NCBI GenBank assembly: GCA_025201375.1
Contig: JAIWZP010000005.1
Location: 124,001-188,000 of the forward strand
Length of the DNA: 64,000 nucleotides
Direction of reading: 5' to 3'
From: Gongronella butleri
Taxonomy: Eukaryota > Mucoromycota > Mucoromycetes > Mucorales > Cunninghamellaceae
Positions 22,428-33,558 of this stretch are shown in pieces. Under the pieces are notes generated by a model. That model saw only the letters and a program-made list of their open reading frames with translations, searched no databases and was not told where the DNA came from. The position numbers were made by a program, and so were the translations under genes. Position 1 is the first letter of the stretch. Each line of letters opens with the position of its first letter.

Positions 22428-24761
22428 TTAGATGGAAGAGCCTTTGCCGGCCACCTTGAGGCCCTTTCGTCTCTTGAGCAGCTTGGCCTTGGATTCTATA
22501 AATAAAAAAAAAAGACGATCAGCTGGGCTCCGATCATATTTGATCGATTTGTTTCTTTTTTTTTTTTTATCCATTGCTTACCTTCAATCAGCGCCTGGTC
22601 CTCGTCCTCGTTGAAAGTGACTTGTTCTTGTTCTTCCTCGACTTCCATGTCTTGGTCCTCGGCAGCCTCTTCTTGGTCGGCGGCCTTTTCATCAAACTTG
22701 TTGCTCAACTTCTTGAATTTGGCGACAAAGAAGCCATCCATGTTGTGGACGTGAGGATAGAAACGACGAGTCAATTTCAGGGACGGATGGAACGATTTTC
22801 CACGGTACCTATAATTGATATAAAGCGAGAGAAAAAAGATAAAAAAAAAGGAGGCGCGTGAGCAATTAGCTACTCTTGGGACGGAACCCTAATTTTCTTT
22901 TTTTTTTTTTTTTGATCCCAATGCCTCGTTCTCCATGCCACTATTTCCCTTTTTGAAATTGCGTGGAAAAAAAAATAAAAAAGACTTACGAAGGGAAGCC
23001 TTCACGGCCAAAATCGAGGGTGGAAGGCACAAGTTTGACATTGGGGCGCTTGCGCAGGGCATAATCGACGACAGCCTCATTTTCATCGACGGTGACGGAA
23101 CAGGTCGAATAGACAATGTAGCCGCCAGTCTTTGATTTGGCATCCACCGAGTCAATGGCGCTGAGAAGCAGCTCCTTTTGCAGGCGAGGGATGTCGATAA
23201 AGTCCTTTTCCGTCTTGTTGACCTTGACCGAGGCATCCTTGGAAATGACGCCTGTGCCCGAGCAGGGTGCGTCGAGCAAGACACGGTCAAAGCCGCCAAT
23301 GACCTTGGGGAACTCACGGCCATCGTAGTTGCACACAATCGCGTTTTTCACACCCATGCGGTGAATGTTCGCCGTCAGACTCTTGAGACGGTCCTTGTTG
23401 GCGTCATTGGCAAAGACGGTACCCGTGTTCTTCAGCAGCGCCGCAATGTATGTGGTCTTGCCGCCGGGGGCAGACGCCATGTCGAGAATGCGCTCGTTGG
23501 GCTGCGGCGCAAGCGCCATCACAGGCAAAAACGACGATGCCGCTTGCAACATGTAATCACCAGCCAGGTATTCAGGGGTGGCACCTACCAAAAGAAATAA
23601 AACATGAAAATGAAAATGATGCGAGGTGAGAAACAGCATGAAAAACGCGTCTTTTTCTATTTTTCTTTTTTTTTTTTTCAATTTACCAATGGGCACCGAG
23701 GAATCAAACACTTGCAGGCCGACCTTTGTCCACTTGCCGAGGGGGTCAAGATTGACACCGCGGTTGATGAGAGCCTGGGCAAGGTCGCGGCGGCGGGTGC
23801 GAAGAGTGTTTGTGCGAATTGTGACGGGACGGGGGACTTCGTTGGCCTCAAAGAACTCAATGGCCTCGGCGACGGGGAACAAGTTGAACAGCTTCTCGGC
23901 GAGGAAGGGCGAGTAGCCATAGTAGTGGCAAATGTCCTTTAACAGGCGATCGACATAGTCTTGGCGTGATCGGTCGGGTTGGCGCGCGTTTTTAAAGTCA
24001 TTGAGCACATTAACAATTTCCTTGATGCGGTGGTTCACTTTGGAAATATCGCCCAACAGCGCGTCCTCATCGGCGTCTTCCTCGGGCAATTCAAAGCGCT
24101 CGCCCTCCTGGCCAGCAATGTTGGTTTGCAACGCCGCATCCTTCAATTCGGCTTCGGCAAGCGCAGCCTTTTTCGCACGCAAAGCCTCGATCTTGCGCGC
24201 CTTCTTTTCGTCCAAAGGACCGCCGCTCACCTACAAAAAATCAAGAAAAGAGAGAATGAAAATCGTGTTCAAGGCCAATTGACCTCAAAAAGTCGCTTTT
24301 TCTTTTTTTTTTCTTACCTCGTCGTCCTCGTCGGACAAGTCACTGTCATTGAGAAGCGCCTCGGCATCTTCATCGTCGTCTTCCTCGTCGTCGCTACCCA
24401 AAAAGTCGTCGTCGGCCTTGGGGAAGAGCTGTTCTTCCTGATCAGAGCCGCCGCTGAACTCGTCGTCGAGCAGATCGGGCTCATCGTCGTCATCGGACGC
24501 CATGGCAACATTGTCCCACGAGTCACCCACGTCCATGGGCGCCACGGGCTCCTCATAGTCAGAGGCATCGTTGTCGGACGATTCGGCCACAGCCGCAGGC
24601 GCAGGACGGGCCGTCTTGGTGTTCTTGGCCTTGCGCCCGCCCTTGTTCTCCGCCTCTTGCGCACGCTTGCGCTTGGCAATACGACTGCGCTTGCTGGGGT
24701 CCACAGGCTCTTCAAAAAGCGGCTTGGGAGCGGCTTGCTTGTTCTTTTGTCGTCGACCCAT
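22428..24761 (-). CDS. NOP2: NOP2, 25S rRNA (cytosine-C5) methyltransferase
   Basis: A nucleolar enzyme that methylates one cytosine of 25S rRNA and is needed for 60S subunit assembly. Five exons join in frame to 625 aa: 24318-24761, 23687-24230, 22990-23584, 22582-22808, 22428-22495. The N-terminus is basic then strongly acidic (Asp/Glu runs), as in yeast Nop2. The catalytic domain shows [12 protein letters not shown], the SAM-binding [20 protein letters not shown], motif [19 protein letters not shown], and motif [21 protein letters not shown] with the catalytic Cys in STCS. The end has [14 protein letters not shown] then a Glu/Lys-rich tail. All Nol1/Nop2/Sun key residues are present. Exon 1 ends inside the acidic region. 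Confidence 0.96.
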
Positions 24762-26158
24762 GGCGGAATGTATAAAATAAAGAGAGGAAAAAGGTAAAAA
24801 GGAGGCAAAAAAAAAAAAAAAAAAGAGCGGGCACATCTTCTTGTAAACCGTTTGAAACGCCGCCCTGCGCAAGCCACTGGCCACTGCATGAATTGTGCTT
24901 GTTGGTGCCTTTTTGCACGAAAATGTCGCACCTTGATAGGAATTGCAGTTGTCAAAATCGTGCAAAAAGTGCCATCCGAGCTTCACCACGTGATTCCGAG
25001 TCCCATGGATTCGATATTAGCAAGAATGACGAAATCTGCAGCGTCAAAGCCTCATTTTTCATTCGAAAAACGCGAATTACTCGAAAAGCAACAAGGAATT
25101 GGGCGTTGCTCTAGGCAGACAAATGATAGTGCAGCTTCCTGGCTTTTGAATTGTACCGGGTTTATTATGGAAAACCACTGTTAGACGCGATTACAATGCA
25201 CAAAGGGGTTAAAATATCCAATTCGGCTTGTCGATCGACGCCTTTGAAACTTATTGGCTGATTTCTCGCGCCCGCGTTATAAAGGACGCGCCCAGCTTTC
25301 ATTTAAGCCTGCACTTGCGGCACTGCGATCATTAGATGGCGAGCAAGAGCCAAAATCAAAAATGGCCAAAATCCTTGGATGACCCCCCTGGGCCTTGGCC
25401 AAATTTTGGAAAATCGAAATTCGAAAATGATGACGGACTGGGGGACTGCCACGAAACTTTACGGGAAGCAGAATCGAAGCATCGAACTGCCTTCGTCAAC
25501 TTCCATAATGGCAAGCTCAAGCATTACAGTATTAAACAGGTTGCGAAGGAAATCGACAAAAACAGGCCAAAAACACCTCGTCTTTTCCCCAGAGGCATCT
25601 CAACGAGGACACAATCGGAGCGGCCTGGAACGAATGTACCGTATCTCGTGCACATTGACCGTGCGCGATCGAGGACGCCGGTGATCACTTGAACAACGAA
25701 CTTGCGCGAGATGTACGATGCATCAAAGTGCGAAAAATTCAAATGTCATTTTGAACGCGTCGACACGCGTAATTGCACGCAACGCACCCTCTGGTGGCAA
25801 ATACCTATGATACAGTACAAAATGTGGCCCTGACCCCTAAGTGATCCGCTTGCATGACACGTCGTGTTGTTGTCGTTTCAACATTGCATCGTTACAGTAC
25901 GTATCGAAAGATGAGCATTTGAAAAGGGACGACCCTGTTTCACAATAAAATGTCATTTTCTTCTCGAACCCCGAAATGTACTGTATGTAGATCTCCTCGA
26001 AAGTTGAGCCATTGTGCAATGTCCAAAGGTGTCGTCCACCATACTGTACCTCCAAGTTTATTTGGCTGGAATCCGACGACCCTGGATTTTTTTCCAAAAA
26101 TTTGTCCTGCCTGTATCATACAGTATGATAGCGCCCCATAGGCACAGTACGTACTGTA
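24762..26158. other. Intergenic flank of Tc1 element, no firm gene
   Basis: The NOP2 promoter side is followed by low-complexity DNA. From about 25.8 kb on, TACAGTA/TACTGTA heptamers become frequent (e.g. 25811, 25893, 26119). One candidate small ORF is listed separately. Confidence 0.5.
25336..25692 (+). CDS. Doubtful small ORF with TATA-like promoter
   Basis: An ORF of 118 aa rich in Lys, Pro and Arg, with no recognised domain, signal peptide or membrane segment. Its only support is a TTATAAAGG box ~57 bp upstream and a clean ATG right after an ATTAG. The protein (HYSIKQVAKEIDKNRPKTPR in the middle) resembles nothing I know. It may be a chance ORF in accessory DNA, or a remnant of a mobile element next to the Tc1 copy. 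Confidence 0.25.
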   Translation: MASKSQNQKWPKSLDDPPGPWPNFGKSKFENDDGLGDCHETLREAESKHRTAFVNFHNGKLKHYSIKQVAKEIDKNRPKTPRLFPRGISTRTQSERPGTNVPYLVHIDRARSRTPVIT

Positions 26159-27492
26159 CAGTGCCCGGACAAAAAAAAGTTTCGCTCTGCATAATTTTCA
26201 GTGTCCGCAGCCATTTGCTCAAATCTATAAAACTGGGTGCCAGGTGTCGCTCGCTGGGTCTTTTCTTTTTTTTTTTTTTGTGAAAATATGGTCCTCTCAA
26301 CGACGCAAAAGGCACAACTCGTTGCACTTCGAAACAACGGTTGTACGACTGCGGAATTGGCTCGCCAATTCGGCGTGTCTGAACAATCTGTTAGATCTAC
26401 AGTTAGGCGATGTACAGAACGAGGCCACTACGCTCGCCAAGAGGGGTCAGGGCGCCCACAAAAGCTCTCAGACGCGGACCTGCGACGCTTGCGACGCCTT
26501 GTAGTCAACGAGCGACGTGCAACACTTGACCAGATTCGCGACATGTCTGACATGAGTGTGTCGAGTCGTACCATTCGACGTCGTCTGCATGAAATGGGCA
26601 TACACTCGCGTATTGCCAAGAGAAAACCCTTCGTTTCGACTGCACAGGCGGCAAAGCGACTTGCTTTTGCTAGGAGACACGCAAAGTGGACGGTAGACGA
26701 GTGGAAAAAAGTGCTATTTACCGATGAGTCCTCGTTCGAAATCGGCAAGAACTCTCGCCGCGTCCGTGTCTGGCGCACAGCTAACGAAGCAGACCACCAG
26801 GACTCTCTTGCCCCCACGTTTAAGAGCGGGCGCACGTCGCAAATGGTTTGGGGTGGTATCCAGCATGGAAAAAAGACGGAGCTCGCGCTATTCGAGAAAC
26901 ACGGGCCCAATGACCGCAGCACAAGGTCGACTGCGGAAGACTACGTGCGTGTCGTGTATGAGGGACCTTTGAAGAAGTTTTTTGGGCGCAAAAGGACCAT
27001 CATACTCATGGAAGATGGCGCGATGATCCACCGTGCAAACGTGTCTAAGCAATGGATTGCTAAAAAGAAGATTAAGAAGATGGATTGGCCCGCGAGCTCA
27101 CCGGACCTCAATCCAATCGAAAATCTTTGGAAAAAGATGAAGGCGCGCGTTCAAGATCGATTTCACGAGGGAATGGAGTTGGGGGAGTTTCGAGAGGTTC
27201 TAAAGGAGGTCTGGAACGAGTTTGAGCCCAACGACTGGAACAGGCTCATCGAGTCGATGCCCAGAAGGATGAAGGCAGTCATCAAGAACAAGGGCACACC
27301 CACCCGGTGGTGATCCCCAGTTGCCCAACCCCGCCCTCTTTTTTGTATGAATTATTATGTATGTATGATATTAAAGGATCATTGTATGAATTTTGAGAGA
27401 TCTAGTTACTGTTGCCGATGAGAAGCACGTAAAAAAGAAATAACGCGTAAAAAATTAAAGTTAGAGCGAAACTTTTTTTTGTCCGGGCACTG
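26159..27492 (+). mobile_element. Tc1/mariner DNA transposon, apparently intact
   Basis: A 1334-bp element bounded by perfect terminal inverted repeats of ~30 bp that start CAGTGCCCGGACAAAAAAAA at 26159 and mirror this at 27492. A TA dinucleotide flanks each end (26157-26158 and 27493-27494), the target-site duplication of the Tc1/mariner superfamily. It encloses one uninterrupted transposase gene on the plus strand. Perfect repeats, TSD and an intact ORF point to a recent insertion. Both flanks are TACTG/TACAG-rich DNA. Confidence 0.95.
26288..27313 (+). CDS. Tc1-type transposase (DD34E)
   Basis: A cut-and-paste transposase that binds the element ends and integrates at TA. A 341-aa protein from Met 26288 (MVLSTTQKAQ); the frame continues upstream to 26237 but that stretch is T-run-derived. 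An N-terminal helix-turn-helix (TTAELARQFGVSEQSVRSTV) and a second one (SSRTIRRRLHEMGIHSR) bind DNA. The catalytic triad reads D in FTDESSFE, D in LMEDGAMIH and E in PDLNPIENLWKKMK, with 34 residues between the last two, i.e. DD34E. No stop or frameshift. The gene has no intron, unlike almost all host genes around it. The C-terminus is basic. Confidence 0.95.
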   Translation: MVLSTTQKAQLVALRNNGCTTAELARQFGVSEQSVRSTVRRCTERGHYARQEGSGRPQKLSDADLRRLRRLVVNERRATLDQIRDMSDMSVSSRTIRRRLHEMGIHSRIAKRKPFVSTAQAAKRLAFARRHAKWTVDEWKKVLFTDESSFEIGKNSRRVRVWRTANEADHQDSLAPTFKSGRTSQMVWGGIQHGKKTELALFEKHGPNDRSTRSTAEDYVRVVYEGPLKKFFGRKRTIILMEDGAMIHRANVSKQWIAKKKIKKMDWPASSPDLNPIENLWKKMKARVQDRFHEGMELGEFREVLKEVWNEFEPNDWNRLIESMPRRMKAVIKNKGTPTRW

Positions 27493-29426
27493 TACTGTAC
27501 TGTAGAACGGTACCTACCGTACAGTATAGGTACACTGTATTCTATCTGTACGTATACTGGACCATCAACAAAGACTACTATCATACAGAGTACAGTATCA
27601 TACAGACAGTTGTCATTTATACAGTAGCTGCAAAGCGTGTTTTTCAGACTTTGACGACTTGCTGTGCTTCCAGAATTTTTTTTACAGCCTACTTGCCCGC
27701 CAATGAAACCTGCTGCGTCACGGCATACGGTAAACTACACACTGCAGTACAGATATACTATACCCCAGTGCTCAAGACGAACCCGCCCGATTTTTTTTGG
27801 ATGCTAAAAAAACGGCAAAACCTCAAATTTGTGCTATTTTGCATTCATCTGGCCATCTGCTGCATGGTCAACCCCACTCAAAAATAGCCGCATTGAATTC
27901 AATGCGAAATTTGCAACAAAAAAGCTTTAACCCCCAAAGCGCTACGACCACTTTTAAAAATTCAGGGGTCACTCAGGGATCACACATTTCAACCTCAGAA
28001 AATGCCAAATTTGGAAAATTTTGAACTCCGAGTGATCAATGCATCCCAAACAAGTTACTCCCGACGATTTGCTATTGGCTGACAAAATGGCAGGTCACCC
28101 CGCAACTTTAGAAAATGCTTAAAGAGTGACGCATGAACGCCAATCGACTGAGAAAAGTGCCTGCTTTAGGCAAGATTTTTTTCAAAAATTTAAGGTTTGA
28201 CACTTCCAAATTAGGTTGCGTAAATTGCACGGATTTTTTTTTATTTTTTATTTTGCGCATGTTTTTTGTGTACTGAATGTGCTGCTGCCGCCGGCTGCAG
28301 GTTGAGAAACGACGATCCAAAAAGTTATGATAAAACCCTAGCTTGCGTGCTGCAAGTCATCCCATTATTTACAGTAGATGCTTTATTTGGTCCTCTGTTT
28401 GTTAGTAAAACTGCAGTAAAAATTGAGGGTCGACTTGACCGTTGTCGAGCAAATCGCGATCAAAACGTTTGATGAAAAGTGGATTTTCTCTGCGAGTTTT
28501 ACAGTAGTCATCTACGTACTGTATCGATGAAACTGATCTCAGCCGATTGAGATGCTGCAACAGATGCTTTCGACAAGTAAAAAGCGCCGTGTGTCGTCCC
28601 ATCCGTTGCCGAGAACATCGAGGTTGAATTTTTCAAATGCTTGAACGGCTTTCACAAGCGTACAGAGGTCACGCATCGGGCAAACAAACATTCTGGAAAT
28701 GACGTCCGAGCGTGTCTCTGTCGATCACATGATCAGTGCCAGTTTCATCCCGATCCACGAAATACGTACAGTATTTCGAGAGCCACCACTGCTGAATTTG
28801 TGAAAATGTCGGTATTTTGGATTCATCTGCACAACGACCCAGTCGACACCTCGTGGTGGTTTGAACATCTTGTCAAAATACTACAGTATTATGTACTACT
28901 GTACAGTAGTAGACGACGTCGATACAGTATACTGTACCGGTAATCTGTAAATGTGAAGCTTTTGAGCAAGCCGTCATGATTTGCGGTGTTTAATACATAT
29001 CATATGATACTGTAATTCTGTTTTTGTACGTAAAAACGTCAAGATTTCGAATTCATCTGCGCAACACCTCAGTCGACCTCTGGTTTTCAACCTCTTGTTG
29101 AAACAGGGCGCGGCGAACTACAGTATGATACAGTATCATACTGTAATAGCTAGCCAGAAGGCAACGTTGGGAGGTCATCGAATCATGATTTGTGTCTGGC
29201 ATCCTCCTTGAGTTCGTGTTTTTTTTCACTATCATACAGTACCTACTGTATCATATCGTAGGTGCAGTTGGAGAATGCACTTTTTTTTTTCTCCATGTCT
29301 GGACTCTTTTTGATGTCAATCTTCTGCTTTATTCATCAATATATAACGTATTTACAGGCCTAAAGGAGAGGAATTGAGTGTTTCAAAAAAGATTTAAACC
29401 AAAATTTTGCCCAGCTCGTTTGTTTT
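27493..29426. repeat. AT-rich accessory DNA dense in TACAGTA/TACTGTA
   Basis: No gene recognised. Counting by eye, about 15 heptamers TACAGTA or its reverse complement occur here (e.g. 27591, 27620, 28370, 28500, 28882, 28902, 28923, 29119, 29129, 29139, 29244), often as overlapping or back-to-back palindromes. The cluster stops abruptly where DEF1 begins. Confidence 0.6.
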
Positions 29427-31986
29427 TTATTGGTTCCAGTACTGTTGCTGAGGATACTGCTGGTACGAGAACATCTGCTGCTGCGACAAGTAGCTGTTCA
29501 CAGGCTGTTGAGGCTGGGCGGCCGATGAACGAGCGTCGTTCTTGTCCTGGGCCTGCTGGGCGGGCGCCTGTTGCTGCAGAGAAGGCTGGGAGCCCAAGAA
29601 GCCGCTGTGCAGTTGCTGGCCGGCGGTGTAAGGCGACTTTTGGTAATCGTGCAGCGAGCTGAATTGCTGCAGATCATCGTAGCCCGATTGCTGGTTGTAC
29701 AATTGCGAGTGCAGGGCGTAGGGGGACGCGGACGCGCCATTGTTGTAAGATTGCGCGTTCTTGTTGACGGACGCGGCTTGCTGGGCCTGCTGTTGGGGTT
29801 GTTGTTGTTGCTGTTGCTGCTGGGGAGGCTGCTGTTGCTGCTGAGGGGGCTGGGGAGGCTGCTGTTGGTACATGTTTGGGTACATGGTCTTGTTCATCAT
29901 GGGCTGACCATACATGGACTGGCCATAGGCGGCATTGTAGTGGCCCATGTAATAGTAGGGATAATAAGGCATCCCGGGATACACCTGGCCGTGCATGCCC
30001 TGGTTCTGGCCGGACTGGCCGGGGGCAATATCCTGGCCAAACTTGTCGCGCGAAGGGTAAGCGCTAGCATTGGACGCCGCGGGTGAGTGGTTGCCAAAGG
30101 CCGAAGGGTCGTAGTAGCCCATGGCCGCAGCCGCAGCCGCACGTTGGGCGTCACCGCCGTAAATGCCATAATCGGGCACATTGCCCATGGGGTTCATGCC
30201 AAAGCCAGACATGCCACTGGGGTGCTGGTACGAGCTATAGGCCGACGTGAGGTGGTCCATGCCAAAGGGTTGCTGCGGCTGCTGTTGCTGCGGCTGTTGC
30301 TGCTGAGGAGGCACTTGTTGTTGGGGTTGCGCGGCGGGCGCGGGTTGTTGTTGCTGTTGTTGGTACGCGGCAGGCGCAGGCTGTTGCTCCTGCTTAAGGT
30401 ACGCGGGCTCTTCCTTTGGTGCAGTCGACGTTTCAACCTTGGTATCAATGACACTAAAAAAAAACGAACGCGACACGAGTCAGATTACCATTTTTCTCGT
30501 TTTTTTTTTTTCTGGGTTTCCCCCTTTTGCCACCTACGTTTCTTTAGCGGATTCTTGCGCGACGGGCACGACGGGTTCGGCGGGGGTGGGTTCAGGGACG
30601 ACGGGTTCCGCGACAGGAGCAACAGGCTCCTCCTTGACGTCATCATCAAGATTGAGCGAGCCAAACTTGACATCGACGGCGCCAACGTCGGCGCTGTTGT
30701 TGGTGATGACCACAGGGTCTTCTTGCTTCAAACGGCGGCCAGCGGCCTTCTTCTCTTCCTCGACAGGCGCCTCAAACGACGCAGCACCCCAGGCATTTGT
30801 GGGTTGCTCAATTGGCGCGGCCCATTCATCCACCGCAGCGGCGACCACGGGCTCCTCGGTGGGCAATTCAATGGTATTCGTCTCAATTGGCTTCTCGACT
30901 TCAGGCTTGGCAGCCGACCTAGAAGAAAGAAAAAGGAGGAAAAAAAAAAGAAAAAAAAGAGAAATAAAAAGCGTGTCAGTCGCGGCCGGACCATTTGAGA
31001 CGCGCGCCAATGCGCCCATTGTCACGTTACTTGAGCAGGCTGGCCCAGGACTTGGGCTTGTCGGCATCGTCCAGCAAGGCAGAGGAGGAGGAGGTGGCGG
31101 AAGGTTCTTCAAGGGGTTGTTCAGCAGTGGCAGGCGTGTTCCACGAGGGCTCGCCCCACGAATCGGCAGCGGCAGTAGACGACGACGTGGTGGTGGCAGC
31201 CCAATCGGCGGCCGCAGGTTCATTTGCAGGCTTGGTGGAGGCAATGGCTGCCCAAGAGCCACCAATATCAGCGGACGCCGTCATTTTCGACCCAGCGCCA
31301 AACGACGCCGATGAGGATTGGTAGCCCCATGACGCTTGATTCGAAACCGGCTTGGACGAAGGCGTAGAAGGCTTTTTGGTCGACGAAGGGCGCGCCGCTA
31401 AGAGGGGGAAACAAAGAAAATGAGCCAAAAAAAATAACAAAGAAAACGAGGGAGTCAATGAACCTGCCGCGTGAGAACGCCCCAGGCTGCAGCTCAATGG
31501 GCCCCCTCCCTTTTTTTTCGTTTGCTTTTTTTTTTTTTTTTTTTTTTTACCTCTTGGTGGTTTGTTGTTGCGAGGTGCTGGTGTACGTTCCGATTTTTGG
31601 TATGAAGAAGGAGCCATCGAGGACGATGAAGTGGTAGCCGCGGCCGCTGCAGCTGCAGCCTTGGCTTTTTGTTGCGCTTCCTTCTTTGATTTCTTCGTCT
31701 TGACTTCACCCCATTGCGTGGCGTGACCTAATTGATGAATGCGTGTGAGTTGTTGCTGCTTTTTTCAATTGTTTGAGCTTTTTTTTTCCTTTTACTTACC
31801 TTCACTAATACGATCTACAGCCACTTCCAATACACCGTCGGCTTCTTCCAGCGCAAGAAGAAGATCATCGTCTGTCCAGTCTGCAAATAGCTCTTTGAGT
31901 GTCGATAATTTGCTGGCGTATTTGGATTTGAGTTTCTTCAGGTCGTTTTGTTCTGCTGTCTGTGGTCGTGTTGCGTATGATGTCAT
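29427..31986 (-). CDS. DEF1: DEF1, RNA polymerase II degradation factor (CUE domain)
   Basis: Def1 recruits ubiquitin ligase to stalled RNA polymerase II so that its largest subunit is degraded after DNA damage. Five exons join in frame to 712 aa: 31800-31986, 31551-31727, 31031-31397, 30538-30918, 29427-30453. The N-terminal CUE domain (~15-62) runs from KLSTLKELFADWTDDDLLLAL to GVLEVAVDRISEG and continues into the Def1-typical GHATQWGEVKTKKSKKE. The middle is Ser/Ala/Trp-rich with repeated WGEPSW/SWAAI-like units. The C-terminal third is a Gln/Pro/Tyr-rich low-complexity domain, as in yeast Def1, where it supports self-association and is removed by processing. Intron 2 contains a long T-tract on the plus strand. 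Confidence 0.92.
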
Positions 31987-32566
31987 ATTTAAAAAGCTGT
32001 ATTCTAGGAAATAAACGAAAAAGAGAAAAAAAAGAAAAGAGTCAGCACTCTCATCTTGGCAACCACTCCTTATTTTCTTCCTTTTTACCTGTAACTAGAC
32101 GGAGAGGGAGGGGTGAGGAACGAGGGAGGGCACGTGTCTTTCAAAACAACCAAAAAATATCGTTCGAACTGTTGAAAGAAAAAGAGGGGGGAAAGGGAAA
32201 TAAAAAAGTGGGAAAGAAAAAAAAAGGAAAAGAAAAAGAAGTGTTGTTTTGGTGAAAAAGTGGAAAAAGGAAAAACAAAAAAATTTGCCAACAACAAACG
32301 AGACACACACACGCAACACTGAGAAAAGACAGCTCTCTTTTTTTTTTTCCCTGCTTGCTAGGCCCAAAAAAAAATCTTTCGATCACCGCAAGGCCATGAC
32401 GAGCAAAAGAAGCCAGGTGACATCAAGGCATCAAAACTTGGCAAATGAAAGTGTGGCTAGTCATTACCAGCTCGATCTTGACTCGTCCTTTCCAACACCC
32501 CCCTTGTCGCTCCGCATGACATTGACATAAACCTTCTTTTTGGACCCCATTTTGATGATCCTTTTG

Positions 32567-32580
32567 GTTGCCATGACGAC
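32567..32580 (+). promoter_or_regulatory. X-box-like site (first of a pair)
   Basis: GTTGCCATGACGAC matches the left RFX half-site exactly and the right one in 4 of 6 positions. It is 46 bp from a second, better copy. Confidence 0.3.
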
Positions 32581-32626
32581 CAATTCCCCTCTTGATCGCT
32601 CGCAATGGCACTTTCCCTTCCCCTTT

Positions 32627-32640
32627 GTTGCCATGGCGAC
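32627..32640 (+). promoter_or_regulatory. X-box-like site (second of a pair)
   Basis: GTTGCCATGGCGAC differs by one base from the perfect palindrome at 1586-1599. It lies 641 bp upstream of the DEF1 start and 919 bp upstream of the peptidase start. Confidence 0.4.
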
Positions 32641-33558
32641 GGGCTGAAGCTTGCTTTCGTGTTTGCTCATGTTACCTCATTTTATTGCCAGATGAAAACG
32701 TCAATTACCAGGGCCCATCCGCCCAATTGCCAAATTGGGATGACTCTCTCCTCACGCCAACGTTCCCAGACGCCGACGAGTCATCTTTTTGACAGATCTG
32801 GCCACTCCTTTCCTATCGTCAGCCAATCCCAATGGCTTGAAATCCATGTCATCGAACGATGAATGCATGCCACGGACATCTTTTTCCACGTGGGTGCGCG
32901 GCCGGCGGCCGTTCCACACTTTTTTTATTTCGATTTTTGTTCATTGTTCGGCCATGGAGTTCTAAATGAGATGTTTTTCAAGCCGTGACAGGCCCTGGTC
33001 AATGCGAGCGCGCAGCAAAAAAGGTGTGAAAGGGGGGTACGTATGCCAAAAGGAGGCAGCTCGGAGGTTCATCCGAGTTTGGCCACGCCCATTGGCTCGA
33101 GCCATCGTCACGTCCATTCAGCAAGTACAGCTGGCGAGATGATCATTGTTCAAAATGAGCCAAGGGTGCACTGTTTGTCCTATTTCATGCGAGATTTCCA
33201 TGAAAATGAGAAGCAATTACCATTGTTGTTCCCTGTTGTCAAAACGCAGCAACGGAACGCACAACCGAAGGCGGGGGACTCACGTGTGGACACGCGCTCT
33301 TGGCAAGCAAGTGAAAAAGAAAATATCACACGCACAACAATTGGCTAACGATTGGCTTGCGAGGCAAAGCGTGTCGCAAACGAGAATCAGCTTTATTTTT
33401 GTGTGCTTGTCCATTGCAGGGAGAAGATGCCTTTTTCAGCCAATTGATGAAACCGGGAAAAAAATGGATACGTTTGTATCCTCCGGCCGTCTCGGTGTTG
33501 CAATCCTTTTTCTTTCACGTCCTTTTTTTTTTTTTTTTTTTTTTCTTTCTTCACCACT

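Larger units (their letters stand above)
31987..33558. other. Divergent intergenic region of DEF1 and S28 peptidase
   Basis: About 1.6 kb without a gene. Purine-rich leader DNA lies next to DEF1. Two X-box-like sites lie near 32.6 kb. A long T-tract (33523-33544) directly precedes the first exon of the peptidase gene. Confidence 0.5.

Noticed and set aside
29571..30086. Leu/Val-rich ORF on the plus strand opposite DEF1
   Set aside because: It is the antisense translation of the Gln/Pro-rich tail of DEF1 (CAG/CAA repeats read as Leu/Val).
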